A DNA stretch of 64,000 nucleotides, taken from NCBI RefSeq assembly GCF_008693185.1, contig NZ_VXKN01000002.1:124001-188000 (forward strand). Direction: 5' to 3'. Below the pieces are notes generated by a model, which had not been told where the DNA came from, did no database searches, and was given only the letters and a program-made list of their open reading frames with translations. The stretch is from Acinetobacter qingfengensis. GTDB taxonomy: Bacteria; Pseudomonadota; Gammaproteobacteria; Pseudomonadales; Moraxellaceae. Shown here in pieces: positions 39,811 to 48,304 of this stretch; the stretch's first letter is position 1, and each line of letters starts with the position of its first letter. The position numbers and the translations under genes are program-made.

Positions 39811-42660
39811 ATGCTAGCACTAGATATACAACATGTTCGCATGAATCAACGAGCTGCGAACAAAGCTGAAGCGTTGCAGTGTTTAGTTAATATTTTAGTA
39901 GAAGATCAACTTGTTACACCGCAATATTTGGAAGGTTTACAAGCGAGAGAACAACAAAGTGCAACTTATCTAGGTCAAGGCATTGCCATTCCGCATGGCA
40001 CGCCACAATCTAGACAGCATATTTTAAAAACAGGCGTTCGATTAGCGCATTTTCCCGATGGTGTTATCTGGGATGGTGAAAATACCATTTATCTAGCGAT
40101 TGTCATTGCTGCAAAATCAGATGAACATTTACAGGTATTACAGATTCTTACTCGCGCCTTACTCAATGATATTTCAGAACAAGTCAAAATCGCTGATACA
40201 CAGCAACAACTGATTGAGCTTTTACAAGCGCAACCGCATTCTTTGGCACTACATGAAAATTTGATTGAAACACACGTTTTAGCTGAGGATCTTGATGATT
40301 TACTCTGGCATAGCGCACAGTGTCTTAAACAACAAAAAATGGTCGAAACCGGATTTATCAGTGCATTAAATCCGCAACACATGATCCATCTTGGTGAAAA
40401 CATCTGGTCAATTTCTGCAAACCAACATGTATTAAGTCCTGCTGTAAGTATTGTAAAAGCTGAAAATACACTCCAATACCAGGATAAGAATTTACAGACA
40501 CTGATCTGTATTGCAAGTAACGAACAATTGGATTTAATACAATTTAATCGCTTAATGGATGTCCTGTTTGATCCTAATCAACAACAACAACTACATGATC
40601 AACAAGATGCACATCAAATTGCACAACTGATTGGTGCAGAGATTATTCCCGACTGGCCGACTCGTACCGTTATTCTTGCCAATGCTCATGGATTACATGC
40701 TCGTCCATCATCCTATTTAGTCAATATCTGTAAAGGGTTACAAGGTGAAATTCAGGTTGCTGTCGATCAGGGACAATATGTTTCTGCCAAAAGCGTAACC
40801 CGATTACTATCTTTAGGTTGCAAACGTGGTCAAAAACTTACCTTTATTGCTGAACCTGAAACTCAGGCAGCGGTACAGCTTGACCAGATCATTGAAGCTG
40901 TCAAACAAGGTCTGGGCGAAACTGTTGAACCCATTGATGAGAGCAACCTTGTTCAGGTACAACAAACACCTGTTTTAGATTTTAATAACGATCAGAGTGA
41001 TCAGCAAAATAAAGGAATTGCAGCTTCATCAGGGTTGGCTTTTGGACCAGCCCATGTCGTAAAAGCAAGAACTTTTCAATATGATCGTTATGGTCATAGT
41101 CTTAAATCCGAAACAGAAAAATTAGATATTGCCATCCATTCAGTCAAAAACAGTATTCGTCAATACATTACCAAAACAGATATTGATGCGATTAAGCAAA
41201 TTTTTACGGCACATCTGGAAATGCTGGAAGATCCAGATCTTTTGCAAAATGTACATAAAAATCTTGCACAAAATTTATCTGCTCCAGCTGCATGGCATGA
41301 ATATATTGAATCCGCAGCCAAAGCACAAGAAGCATTAAATGATCATCTACTTGCAGAACGTGCTGCTGATTTGCGTGATATCGGTGATCGGGTATTGGCT
41401 GTTTTATGTGGTGTAGAAGAAATTAAGGAACCCGAAACGCCATATATTTTGATTAAGCATGATATTGGTCCAAGTGATGTTGCCAAATTAAATAAAGATC
41501 GCGTGGCTGGAATACTTACAGCCGTTGGTGGTGCCAGTGCACATAGTGCTATTGTTGCTCGTGCACTAGCAATTCCTGCTGTGGTTGGTGCAGGTTCATC
41601 AATTTTACAAATTAAATCGCATACTACTGTGCTAATTAATGGCGATAATGGTGAATTCGTCATTGAACCAGAACCAAACTTAATCGATCAGGCAATTGCA
41701 GAAAGACAACGACAACAACAGATCAGATATGAAGCTGAAGCACAATGTCAACATAATGCAATTACAATAGATGGACATCAAGTCGAAGTTGCTGCCAATA
41801 TTGGTAAAGTACAAGCAACTCAGCAGGCCGTAGAGCGTGGTGCTGAAGCCATTGGTTTATTAAGAACCGAATTGGTATTTATGCAGCATAACAGCGCACC
41901 AGATGAAGCCACCCAAGAAGCTGAATATCGCATTGTAATGAATACACTGGCAGGTCGCCCACTTGTTGTTCGTACACTAGATGTTGGTGGGGATAAACCT
42001 CTACCGTACCTACCAATTCCAGAAGAGGAAAATCCATTTCTGGGTTTAAGAGGAATTCGTTTAACCTTACGCAAGCCGGAATTGTTACATCAACAATTAA
42101 CCGCCTTACTCAAGGCAGCAGATGATCGCCCGTTGCGTATTATGTTTCCAATGATTGGGCGCGTAGAAGAATGGCGATCTGCCAAAGCCATTCTGGATGA
42201 TGTACGCATTCAATACCCTTGCAAAAATCTTCAAGTGGGTATCATGATTGAAGTTCCGGCAGCTGCACTACTTGCACCAATTTTGGCCAAAGAAGTCGAT
42301 TTTTTTAGTATTGGCACCAATGACCTTACTCAATACACTATGGCCATTGACCGTGGGCATCCCCTACTTTCTGCCGAAGCCGATGGGTTACATCCAAGTG
42401 TTTTACTATTAATTGATCAGACAGTACGCGCAGCACATGCACATGGCAAATGGGTCGGTATTTGTGGTGAACTTGCAGCAGATCCAAAAGCAGTCCCTAT
42501 TCTTATGGGACTAGGGGTTGATGAACTCAGTATGTCGAGTACCAGTATCCCGTTGGTTAAAGCACAAATTCGTCAATTAAATTATGCACAAAGCCAACAA
42601 CTGGCACAAAAAGCCCTCAGTTGTGAAAGTGCTTTTGATGTTCGTCAATTGGTAGGATAA
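39811..42660 (+). CDS. fruB: Fused fructose PTS protein EIIA-HPr-EI
   Basis: Phosphorelay protein that carries phosphate from PEP to the fructose permease in one chain of 949 aa. The ATG at 39811 has AGGA upstream. Residues 1-145 are EIIA with His62 (IAIPHGTP). Residues 160-275 resemble the FruB middle domain. HPr lies about 284-370 with His296 (NAHGLHARPSSYLV). Enzyme I lies about 401-949 with His578 (GGASAHSAIVARAL), LRTELVFM, and GTNDLTQYTMAIDRG for PEP. It is the first gene of fruB-fruK-fruA. Confidence 0.94.
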   Translation: MLALDIQHVRMNQRAANKAEALQCLVNILVEDQLVTPQYLEGLQAREQQSATYLGQGIAIPHGTPQSRQHILKTGVRLAHFPDGVIWDGENTIYLAIVIAAKSDEHLQVLQILTRALLNDISEQVKIADTQQQLIELLQAQPHSLALHENLIETHVLAEDLDDLLWHSAQCLKQQKMVETGFISALNPQHMIHLGENIWSISANQHVLSPAVSIVKAENTLQYQDKNLQTLICIASNEQLDLIQFNRLMDVLFDPNQQQQLHDQQDAHQIAQLIGAEIIPDWPTRTVILANAHGLHARPSSYLVNICKGLQGEIQVAVDQGQYVSAKSVTRLLSLGCKRGQKLTFIAEPETQAAVQLDQIIEAVKQGLGETVEPIDESNLVQVQQTPVLDFNNDQSDQQNKGIAASSGLAFGPAHVVKARTFQYDRYGHSLKSETEKLDIAIHSVKNSIRQYITKTDIDAIKQIFTAHLEMLEDPDLLQNVHKNLAQNLSAPAAWHEYIESAAKAQEALNDHLLAERAADLRDIGDRVLAVLCGVEEIKEPETPYILIKHDIGPSDVAKLNKDRVAGILTAVGGASAHSAIVARALAIPAVVGAGSSILQIKSHTTVLINGDNGEFVIEPEPNLIDQAIAERQRQQQIRYEAEAQCQHNAITIDGHQVEVAANIGKVQATQQAVERGAEAIGLLRTELVFMQHNSAPDEATQEAEYRIVMNTLAGRPLVVRTLDVGGDKPLPYLPIPEEENPFLGLRGIRLTLRKPELLHQQLTALLKAADDRPLRIMFPMIGRVEEWRSAKAILDDVRIQYPCKNLQVGIMIEVPAAALLAPILAKEVDFFSIGTNDLTQYTMAIDRGHPLLSAEADGLHPSVLLLIDQTVRAAHAHGKWVGICGELAADPKAVPILMGLGVDELSMSSTSIPLVKAQIRQLNYAQSQQLAQKALSCESAFDVRQLVG

Positions 42661-42663
42661 ATC

Positions 42664-43602
42664 ATGACTACGATTTTATGTATTACACTCAACCCAGCCA
42701 TTGATGTCACACTGCAATTAGATATATTAAAAATTGGCGAAGTTAATCGTCAGCAAAATATTGAATGCCATGCAGCAGGCAAAGGACTCAATGTTGCACA
42801 AGTGCTAAAAGATCTTGGACATAAAGTCATTGTGACTGGATTTTTAGGTCAAAATAATCGTCAAATTTTTGATCAACATTTTGCTACACAACATTTTCAT
42901 AATCAATTTGTGTATGTTGAAGGTGAAACCCGTCAAAACATCAAAGTTGCTGAACAATCAGGACGCATGACGGATATCAACGGAAAAGGTTTTCTGGTTT
43001 CTGAGCAACACAAGCAGCAATTACAACAACAAATTTCGCAATTGCTTGAACAATTTGAAATTGTAGTCATTGCTGGAAGTTTACCTCAAGGTTTTAGTAC
43101 ATTCGAACTTGCCGAACTGATTAAGTGGCTCAAAAGTAAAGGTAAAAAAGTTGTGGTTGATACCAGTGGTTCTGCATTATCCGCAGCAATTTCTGCACAA
43201 CCGTGGATGATTAAACCCAATACAGATGAACTTGCAGAAACTTATCTGCAACCAGCACAAAGTTATCTGCAACAAAAGCAACTCTTTCAGTCACTTCAAA
43301 TACCCGAAATTGAACATATTATTGTATCCATGGGGGAACTTGGTGTGAATTGGTTGGGACAACAACAGGATTTTCATGCCAATGCTCCAAAGGTTACGGT
43401 AAAAAGCACTGTTGGTGCAGGAGATTCTCTACTTGCAGGCATGATTCATGGGTTAATTCAAAAAAACTCTGCACAGGAAACCTTAAAAACAGCAACGGCC
43501 ATTGGTAGCCATGCAGTCACCCAGATTGGTTTTCATATTCCCCAAAATTCCATTATTGATGATTTGAAGCAACAAATTTCAGTCACTGCATTGAGTGAAT
43601 AA
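42664..43602 (+). CDS. fruK: 1-phosphofructokinase
   Basis: Phosphorylates fructose 1-phosphate to fructose 1,6-bisphosphate. The 312-aa PfkB/ribokinase-fold enzyme has CITLNPAIDVTLQL at the start, AGKGLNVAQVLKDLG, AGSLPQGF, KPNTDELAE and STVGAGDSLLAGMIHG with the catalytic Asp. It starts 3 nt after the fruB stop, with AGGAT as ribosome site inside the fruB end. Confidence 0.94.
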   Translation: MTTILCITLNPAIDVTLQLDILKIGEVNRQQNIECHAAGKGLNVAQVLKDLGHKVIVTGFLGQNNRQIFDQHFATQHFHNQFVYVEGETRQNIKVAEQSGRMTDINGKGFLVSEQHKQQLQQQISQLLEQFEIVVIAGSLPQGFSTFELAELIKWLKSKGKKVVVDTSGSALSAAISAQPWMIKPNTDELAETYLQPAQSYLQQKQLFQSLQIPEIEHIIVSMGELGVNWLGQQQDFHANAPKVTVKSTVGAGDSLLAGMIHGLIQKNSAQETLKTATAIGSHAVTQIGFHIPQNSIIDDLKQQISVTALSE

Positions 43603-43603
43603 G

Positions 43604-45325
43604 ATGAACGAAATTAAGCATATTTTATTCGTGCCTAACAGCACAGAGCAGCAAATTAATGCAACTATTTTTGCCAAAAAATTAGCCACCATTGCTTCTG
43701 GCTTAGGGTATAAAAGTCAAGTTACACAATCTTTTGAAAATTTAAATGTTGATACTACTGACCTTGTTATCATTATTGGTCAAAAACCACGTCAGCTTGA
43801 ATCATTGCAGGATAAAAAATTTGCGCTTGTCAATCTATCCTCATTACAACAAGATGCTGAACAAATCCTTAAAAATGCCATTGCAACTGCGCAACCGGCT
43901 AATGAATTTACACAAAAAAATCAAGTACAAACAACTTCCGATCAACTAAAATTTGTTGCAATTACTGCCTGCCCAACAGGAGTTGCGCATACATTCATGG
44001 CTGCTGAAGCATTACAACAAGGTGCAGCAAAACACGGCTATCAAATTGATGTAGAAACTCAAGGTTCTGTTGGTGCAAAAAATATTTTATCGCCACAAGC
44101 GATTGCCGAGGCAGATATTGTAATCTTGGCAACTGATATCGAAGTGAATACTGATCGCTTTCTCGGCAAACGTGTTTATCGTTGTGGTACTGGATTTGCG
44201 CTGAAACAAACCGATAAAGCCTTTAATGCCGCAATTGAAGAAGCACAAATACTTAGTTCTGGCAAACAATCTCAAACCAATGATACCAATAAAGAAAAAT
44301 CTGAAAAAACAGGTACTTATAAGCATTTATTAACCGGTGTTTCCTTTATGCTACCAATGGTTGTCGCTGGTGGATTATTAATTGCCTTATCCTTTTGTTT
44401 TGGGATTAAAGCATTTGAAGTTGAAGGTTCACTTGCCGCAGCATTAAAACAAGTCGGTGATGCAGCATTTTTACTCATGGTACCTATGCTGTCTGGTTAT
44501 ATTGCCTACTCTATTGCAGATCGTCCTGGTTTAGCACCAGGACTAATTGGCGGTGTATTGGCCAGTCAGTTACAGGCAGGGTTTTTAGGTGGTATTATTT
44601 CAGGCTTTTTAGCAGGATATTTTGCCTTATTTTTAGCAAAGAAACTCAAACTTCCACAAAGTCTCGAAGCACTTAAACCTATTTTGATTATTCCGTTACT
44701 CGGTTCATTGGTTGTAGGTTTGGCAATGATTTATGTCATTGGCAGTCCAGTTGCTCAAGTGTTCCATGCGATGGAACATTTTTTAAATAATATGGGAACT
44801 ACCAATGCCATTTTAATGGGCATGATTCTGGCAGGAATGATGTGCGTGGATTTGGGTGGCCCAATTAATAAAGCGGCTTATGCATTTACGGTAGGATTAT
44901 TAACCACACATACCTATTTACCTATGGCAGCAACAATGGCCGGTGGAATGGTGCCAGCGATTGGTATGGCAATTGCCACATGGATTGCAAAAAGTAAATT
45001 TGAACAGGCAGAACGAGATGCTGGTAAAGCATCATTTGTATTGGGTTTATGCTTTATTTCTGAAGGAGCCATTCCTTTTGCAGCCAAAGACCCAATGCGT
45101 GTTATTCCAAGTGCTATTATTGGTGGCACAATCACAGGCGCATTAGTTGCATTTTTTCATTGTGAGCTTATGGCGCCACATGGAGGAATTTTTGTACTAT
45201 TAATTCCTGGTGCGATTAGCCATGCAGGTTGGTATCTGTTCTCAATTGCAGTAGGAAGTATAATTACAGGTATAATTTATGCAATACTTAAACAAAAACA
45301 AGTCGCAACACAACAGTTGGCTTAA
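43604..45325 (+). CDS. fruA: Fructose PTS permease EIIBC
   Basis: Transports fructose and phosphorylates it to fructose 1-phosphate. The ATG at 43604 is one base past the fruK stop codon; an upstream GTG would overlap fruK. The 573-aa protein has a degenerate EIIB-like N-terminal domain without the active Cys (about 1-100). The active EIIB follows with Cys123 (ITACPTGVAHTFMAAEAL). The EIIC membrane domain runs from about residue 230 (GVSFMLPMVVAGGLLIAL) to the end. Confidence 0.94.
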   Translation: MNEIKHILFVPNSTEQQINATIFAKKLATIASGLGYKSQVTQSFENLNVDTTDLVIIIGQKPRQLESLQDKKFALVNLSSLQQDAEQILKNAIATAQPANEFTQKNQVQTTSDQLKFVAITACPTGVAHTFMAAEALQQGAAKHGYQIDVETQGSVGAKNILSPQAIAEADIVILATDIEVNTDRFLGKRVYRCGTGFALKQTDKAFNAAIEEAQILSSGKQSQTNDTNKEKSEKTGTYKHLLTGVSFMLPMVVAGGLLIALSFCFGIKAFEVEGSLAAALKQVGDAAFLLMVPMLSGYIAYSIADRPGLAPGLIGGVLASQLQAGFLGGIISGFLAGYFALFLAKKLKLPQSLEALKPILIIPLLGSLVVGLAMIYVIGSPVAQVFHAMEHFLNNMGTTNAILMGMILAGMMCVDLGGPINKAAYAFTVGLLTTHTYLPMAATMAGGMVPAIGMAIATWIAKSKFEQAERDAGKASFVLGLCFISEGAIPFAAKDPMRVIPSAIIGGTITGALVAFFHCELMAPHGGIFVLLIPGAISHAGWYLFSIAVGSIITGIIYAILKQKQVATQQLA

Positions 45326-45342
45326 CTGATCAATTTATACAA

Positions 45343-45369
45343 GCCAGCCAAAAAATCTTTTTGGCTGGC
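45343..45369. terminator. Terminator of the fructose operon
   Basis: GCCAGCCAAAAA (45343-45354) and TTTTTGGCTGGC (45358-45369) pair perfectly around a 3-nt loop, 17 bp past fruA in a convergent gap. Confidence 0.75.
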
Positions 45370-45479
45370 ACTGAATCTAAAATAATGCTTTTTTTCTATA
45401 AACTTTATACAAAATTCCCCATATCCCTAAAATTATAATTCGCATTAAATACCAATTAGAAGGGATCCATTACAAAGGC

Positions 45480-47534
45480 TTAAACGTTATCTTGTACAAC
45501 TAAAAATTTTCTGGCAGATGCTTCAGGTAATGCTTTGTTATATAAGAATCCCTGACCATAAATACAACCACTATTCACGACAAGATCTCGCTGCTCAATA
45601 GTTTCAATTCCTTCTGCAATGACTTCTAAACTTAAACTCGGGGCTAACTGACAAATTGCCTCAATAATTGCTAATGCAATCGGGTCACTTTGAACACTAC
45701 GCACAAATTGACCATCAATTTTGACATAATCCACTGCAAAAGTTCGTAAATGTGTTAACGAGGAATATCCTGTTCCGAAATCATCTAAAGCAATTTTAAT
45801 TCCATAATCTCTTAATGTTCTCAATGCACGCTTAACGAAGTCCACTCCACGTTGAACAAAATGATGTTCAGTGATTTCAATATTAATGTATTCTGCTGGA
45901 ATACGATATTGTTCAAGACGTTGAATAAATTTTTCTGCACAATCATCACGTAGAAATTCAATTGGTGCAATATTGATGGAAACAGGTACAGGTTTTAAAC
46001 CACTATTCATCCATTGATAGATATCATTAAAAATCTTATGTTGCATGGCTTCACTGGTTTTCTTCGCCCATTCATAATTATGAAAAGCTTCCAGTAATTC
46101 ACCGGGGAAACGAAGCATTCCTGTTTCATCATGCCAGCGTAATAAAGCTTCAAAACCGATGGTTTCACCTGTCAATAAATTCACTTGAGGTTGATAATAA
46201 GGGGTGATCATATCTTTTTGGATAATCATACGTGCGACATTCAACTGATCCATGGCAACTTCAACACTTTTTAATGCATTGATATCAAGTAATTCGACAC
46301 TACCTCGTCCACGAGCTTTTACTTCATTGAGTGCAATATCAGCACAACGTAATAACTCAGTTCCCACTTCACTATGATCCGGATAAATTGCACAGCCAAT
46401 ACTCATACCACAATTCACAACCTTACCAGCAAAATAAACAGGTTGTTCAATCAACTTTAAAATTCTCTCTCCAACTTCAATTACTTCATTTGGGTCATGT
46501 ATCATTGGAACGATAACTGCAAACTCATCCCCACCCAAACGGGCTACAGTAATATCGCTAGATAACAATGTATTCATGCGATTAGCAATCACTCTTAATA
46601 AATGATCGCCTGCAATATGGCCCAATGAATCATTAACATTTTTAAAATGATCCAAATCAATCATTAATAAACCCAATTTCTTTGCAACATTTTTATGTTG
46701 ATTAATTTTTTTAGCTAAAAGTTTTTTAAAAAGCCGCCTATTTAACAGTCCCGTCAAATCATCCAACTCACTGGCTTTTTTAAAAGCATCCTGAATTAGA
46801 CGCTGTTCCGTAATATTTCTTGAGATACCCAATATACGAACTACTTGTCCATGAATATCATATTCTGGTGTTAAAATATTATCCCAATAAACCTGCTGTC
46901 CCTGATTATCTAATATGTCCATTTCAAAACGAACAAATTCACCCTGATTTGCTTTTTCTATTGCATTCAAACAACGTTTTTGCATATTTTTAGGTAATAA
47001 ATCTGTCCAGAACATACCAAATTTTTGTTCATTTATCGGTAAATTCAGTGCCTGACAACCAGCCTGATTCATATAAATTAAACGAGAATCCGGATGGAGA
47101 ATTTTAATGCAGTCGACACTGGTGTTAAATATATGTTTTTGTTGTTTTATTTGTTCATTGACCGACTCTTCCATACTAGCATTAATATCAGATGCCTGAA
47201 TAATGAGTCCTGAAATATTACCTGCTGAATCTACAATTTCCAACTTGGAAAGCATAAACCAATGATATTGGTCATTAACAAGTTGTAAACGGCATTTTAG
47301 AATATGGGAAGGTTCTGAGTGTTGTTGTAAAAAATTATCTAATGCAACATAGTCATCAATATAAGTTATTTTTTTCCAAATACTTACATCATACTCATAT
47401 TGGTTTATCGCAAATTGCTCACACCATAATTGATTAAAATATACCATTTCATTATGATTATATTTAATGGCAATTAATTGTGGTAATTTTTCACACCAAA
47501 TTTGATTATCTAAAATCTCAGCCATTGAATTCAT
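45480..47534 (-). CDS. PAS-PAS-GGDEF-EAL cyclic-di-GMP protein
   Basis: The 684-aa cytosolic sensor has no membrane segment. PAS-like domains lie about residues 10-120 and 130-250. GGDEF follows (about 258-415) with the intact motif ARLGGDEFAV (334-338), and EAL comes last (about 430-675) with GFEALLRWH, LDDFGTGYSSL, YVKIDGQFV and VIAEGIETIEQ. Both active sites look complete. The RxxD inhibitory site normally five residues before GGDEF is missing (SSDI instead). It may make or degrade c-di-GMP depending on the PAS input. It stands alone. Confidence 0.9.
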   Translation of the reverse strand: MNSMAEILDNQIWCEKLPQLIAIKYNHNEMVYFNQLWCEQFAINQYEYDVSIWKKITYIDDYVALDNFLQQHSEPSHILKCRLQLVNDQYHWFMLSKLEIVDSAGNISGLIIQASDINASMEESVNEQIKQQKHIFNTSVDCIKILHPDSRLIYMNQAGCQALNLPINEQKFGMFWTDLLPKNMQKRCLNAIEKANQGEFVRFEMDILDNQGQQVYWDNILTPEYDIHGQVVRILGISRNITEQRLIQDAFKKASELDDLTGLLNRRLFKKLLAKKINQHKNVAKKLGLLMIDLDHFKNVNDSLGHIAGDHLLRVIANRMNTLLSSDITVARLGGDEFAVIVPMIHDPNEVIEVGERILKLIEQPVYFAGKVVNCGMSIGCAIYPDHSEVGTELLRCADIALNEVKARGRGSVELLDINALKSVEVAMDQLNVARMIIQKDMITPYYQPQVNLLTGETIGFEALLRWHDETGMLRFPGELLEAFHNYEWAKKTSEAMQHKIFNDIYQWMNSGLKPVPVSINIAPIEFLRDDCAEKFIQRLEQYRIPAEYINIEITEHHFVQRGVDFVKRALRTLRDYGIKIALDDFGTGYSSLTHLRTFAVDYVKIDGQFVRSVQSDPIALAIIEAICQLAPSLSLEVIAEGIETIEQRDLVVNSGCIYGQGFLYNKALPEASARKFLVVQDNV

Positions 47535-47881
47535 CCAATATTCCTAACACAAAATCTGGATTATTATTTAACATCCTATTAACGTATCATTTTATACAAA
47601 CCATTAAAAATATAATATAAGTTTATAAAAATAATTACCTAAATCTATTAATAAGTTGAGCTTATCTTAAATCAACACAGATCATGTCACAAGTACCGAG
47701 CCAAAGTTTATTTTCAATCTGTATTTTACTTTAGATAAAATGAATTGATGCATAAAATATGTACGTTCATTCCTATTGTATAATACTTATGTTAAATATA
47801 AATTAAGTTTCAGCTTTTGCGACTTAAACATTTTTCATCTGTTATACTATTTCAATCATGTTTTAATTAAGAGTGTATCTG
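47535..47881. other. AT-rich gap between the GGDEF-EAL gene and the DUF3144-like gene
   Basis: These 347 bp are the divergent upstream region of two genes. I see no gene, strong operator or hairpin in them. Confidence 0.5.
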
Positions 47882-48265
47882 GTGTCTAATCGTATTGATG
47901 CAACTGATGTTACTGAAGAAGAAGCATTAAATGCTACTTTTTTTAATTGGGCAGATCAGTTTATTAAACAGGCCAATGAGTTTTGTCGTACAAAACCCGG
48001 TGAACAAGCCAAACCGGCAGAAATACGTGGACAAGTCAGTGCATCATTACTCTTTGCAGCTGCACGTTTTAATACTTGGGTGAGCGCCAATACATTTAAA
48101 GATGGTCAAGAAATGCTTGAGGCCAAAGAACAGGTCATGGCCTATCTGGTACAGCAATTTCAAGCCATGCTAGAAGATAATTATGATGAATATTGCGAAC
48201 AATTTGATAATTATCTACGTTTTAGAAAAATGGAAGAATTTCACACACATAAACACGATCATTAA
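47882..48265 (+). CDS. DUF3144-like conserved protein
   Basis: I chose the GTG at 47882 because AAGAG lies 8 nt before it; another GTG 9 nt earlier is possible. The 127-aa protein is acidic and helical (FFNWADQFIKQANEF, SASLLFAAARFNTWV, QFDNYLRFRKMEEF) with a His-rich tail (HTHKHDH). This resembles the DUF3144 family of short proteobacterial proteins of unknown function. It is monocistronic, with a strong terminator. Confidence 0.68.
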   Translation: MSNRIDATDVTEEEALNATFFNWADQFIKQANEFCRTKPGEQAKPAEIRGQVSASLLFAAARFNTWVSANTFKDGQEMLEAKEQVMAYLVQQFQAMLEDNYDEYCEQFDNYLRFRKMEEFHTHKHDH

Positions 48266-48267
48266 GC

Positions 48268-48296
48268 AAAATGCCTCGAAATCATCGAGGCATTTT
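48268..48296 (+). terminator. Strong rho-independent terminator
   Basis: AAATGCCTCGA from 48268 pairs with TCGAGGCATTT, ending in a T-run. The stem is perfect with a 5-nt loop. The site is between convergent genes and may serve both. Confidence 0.8.
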
Positions 48297-48304
48297 TATT
48301 GATA

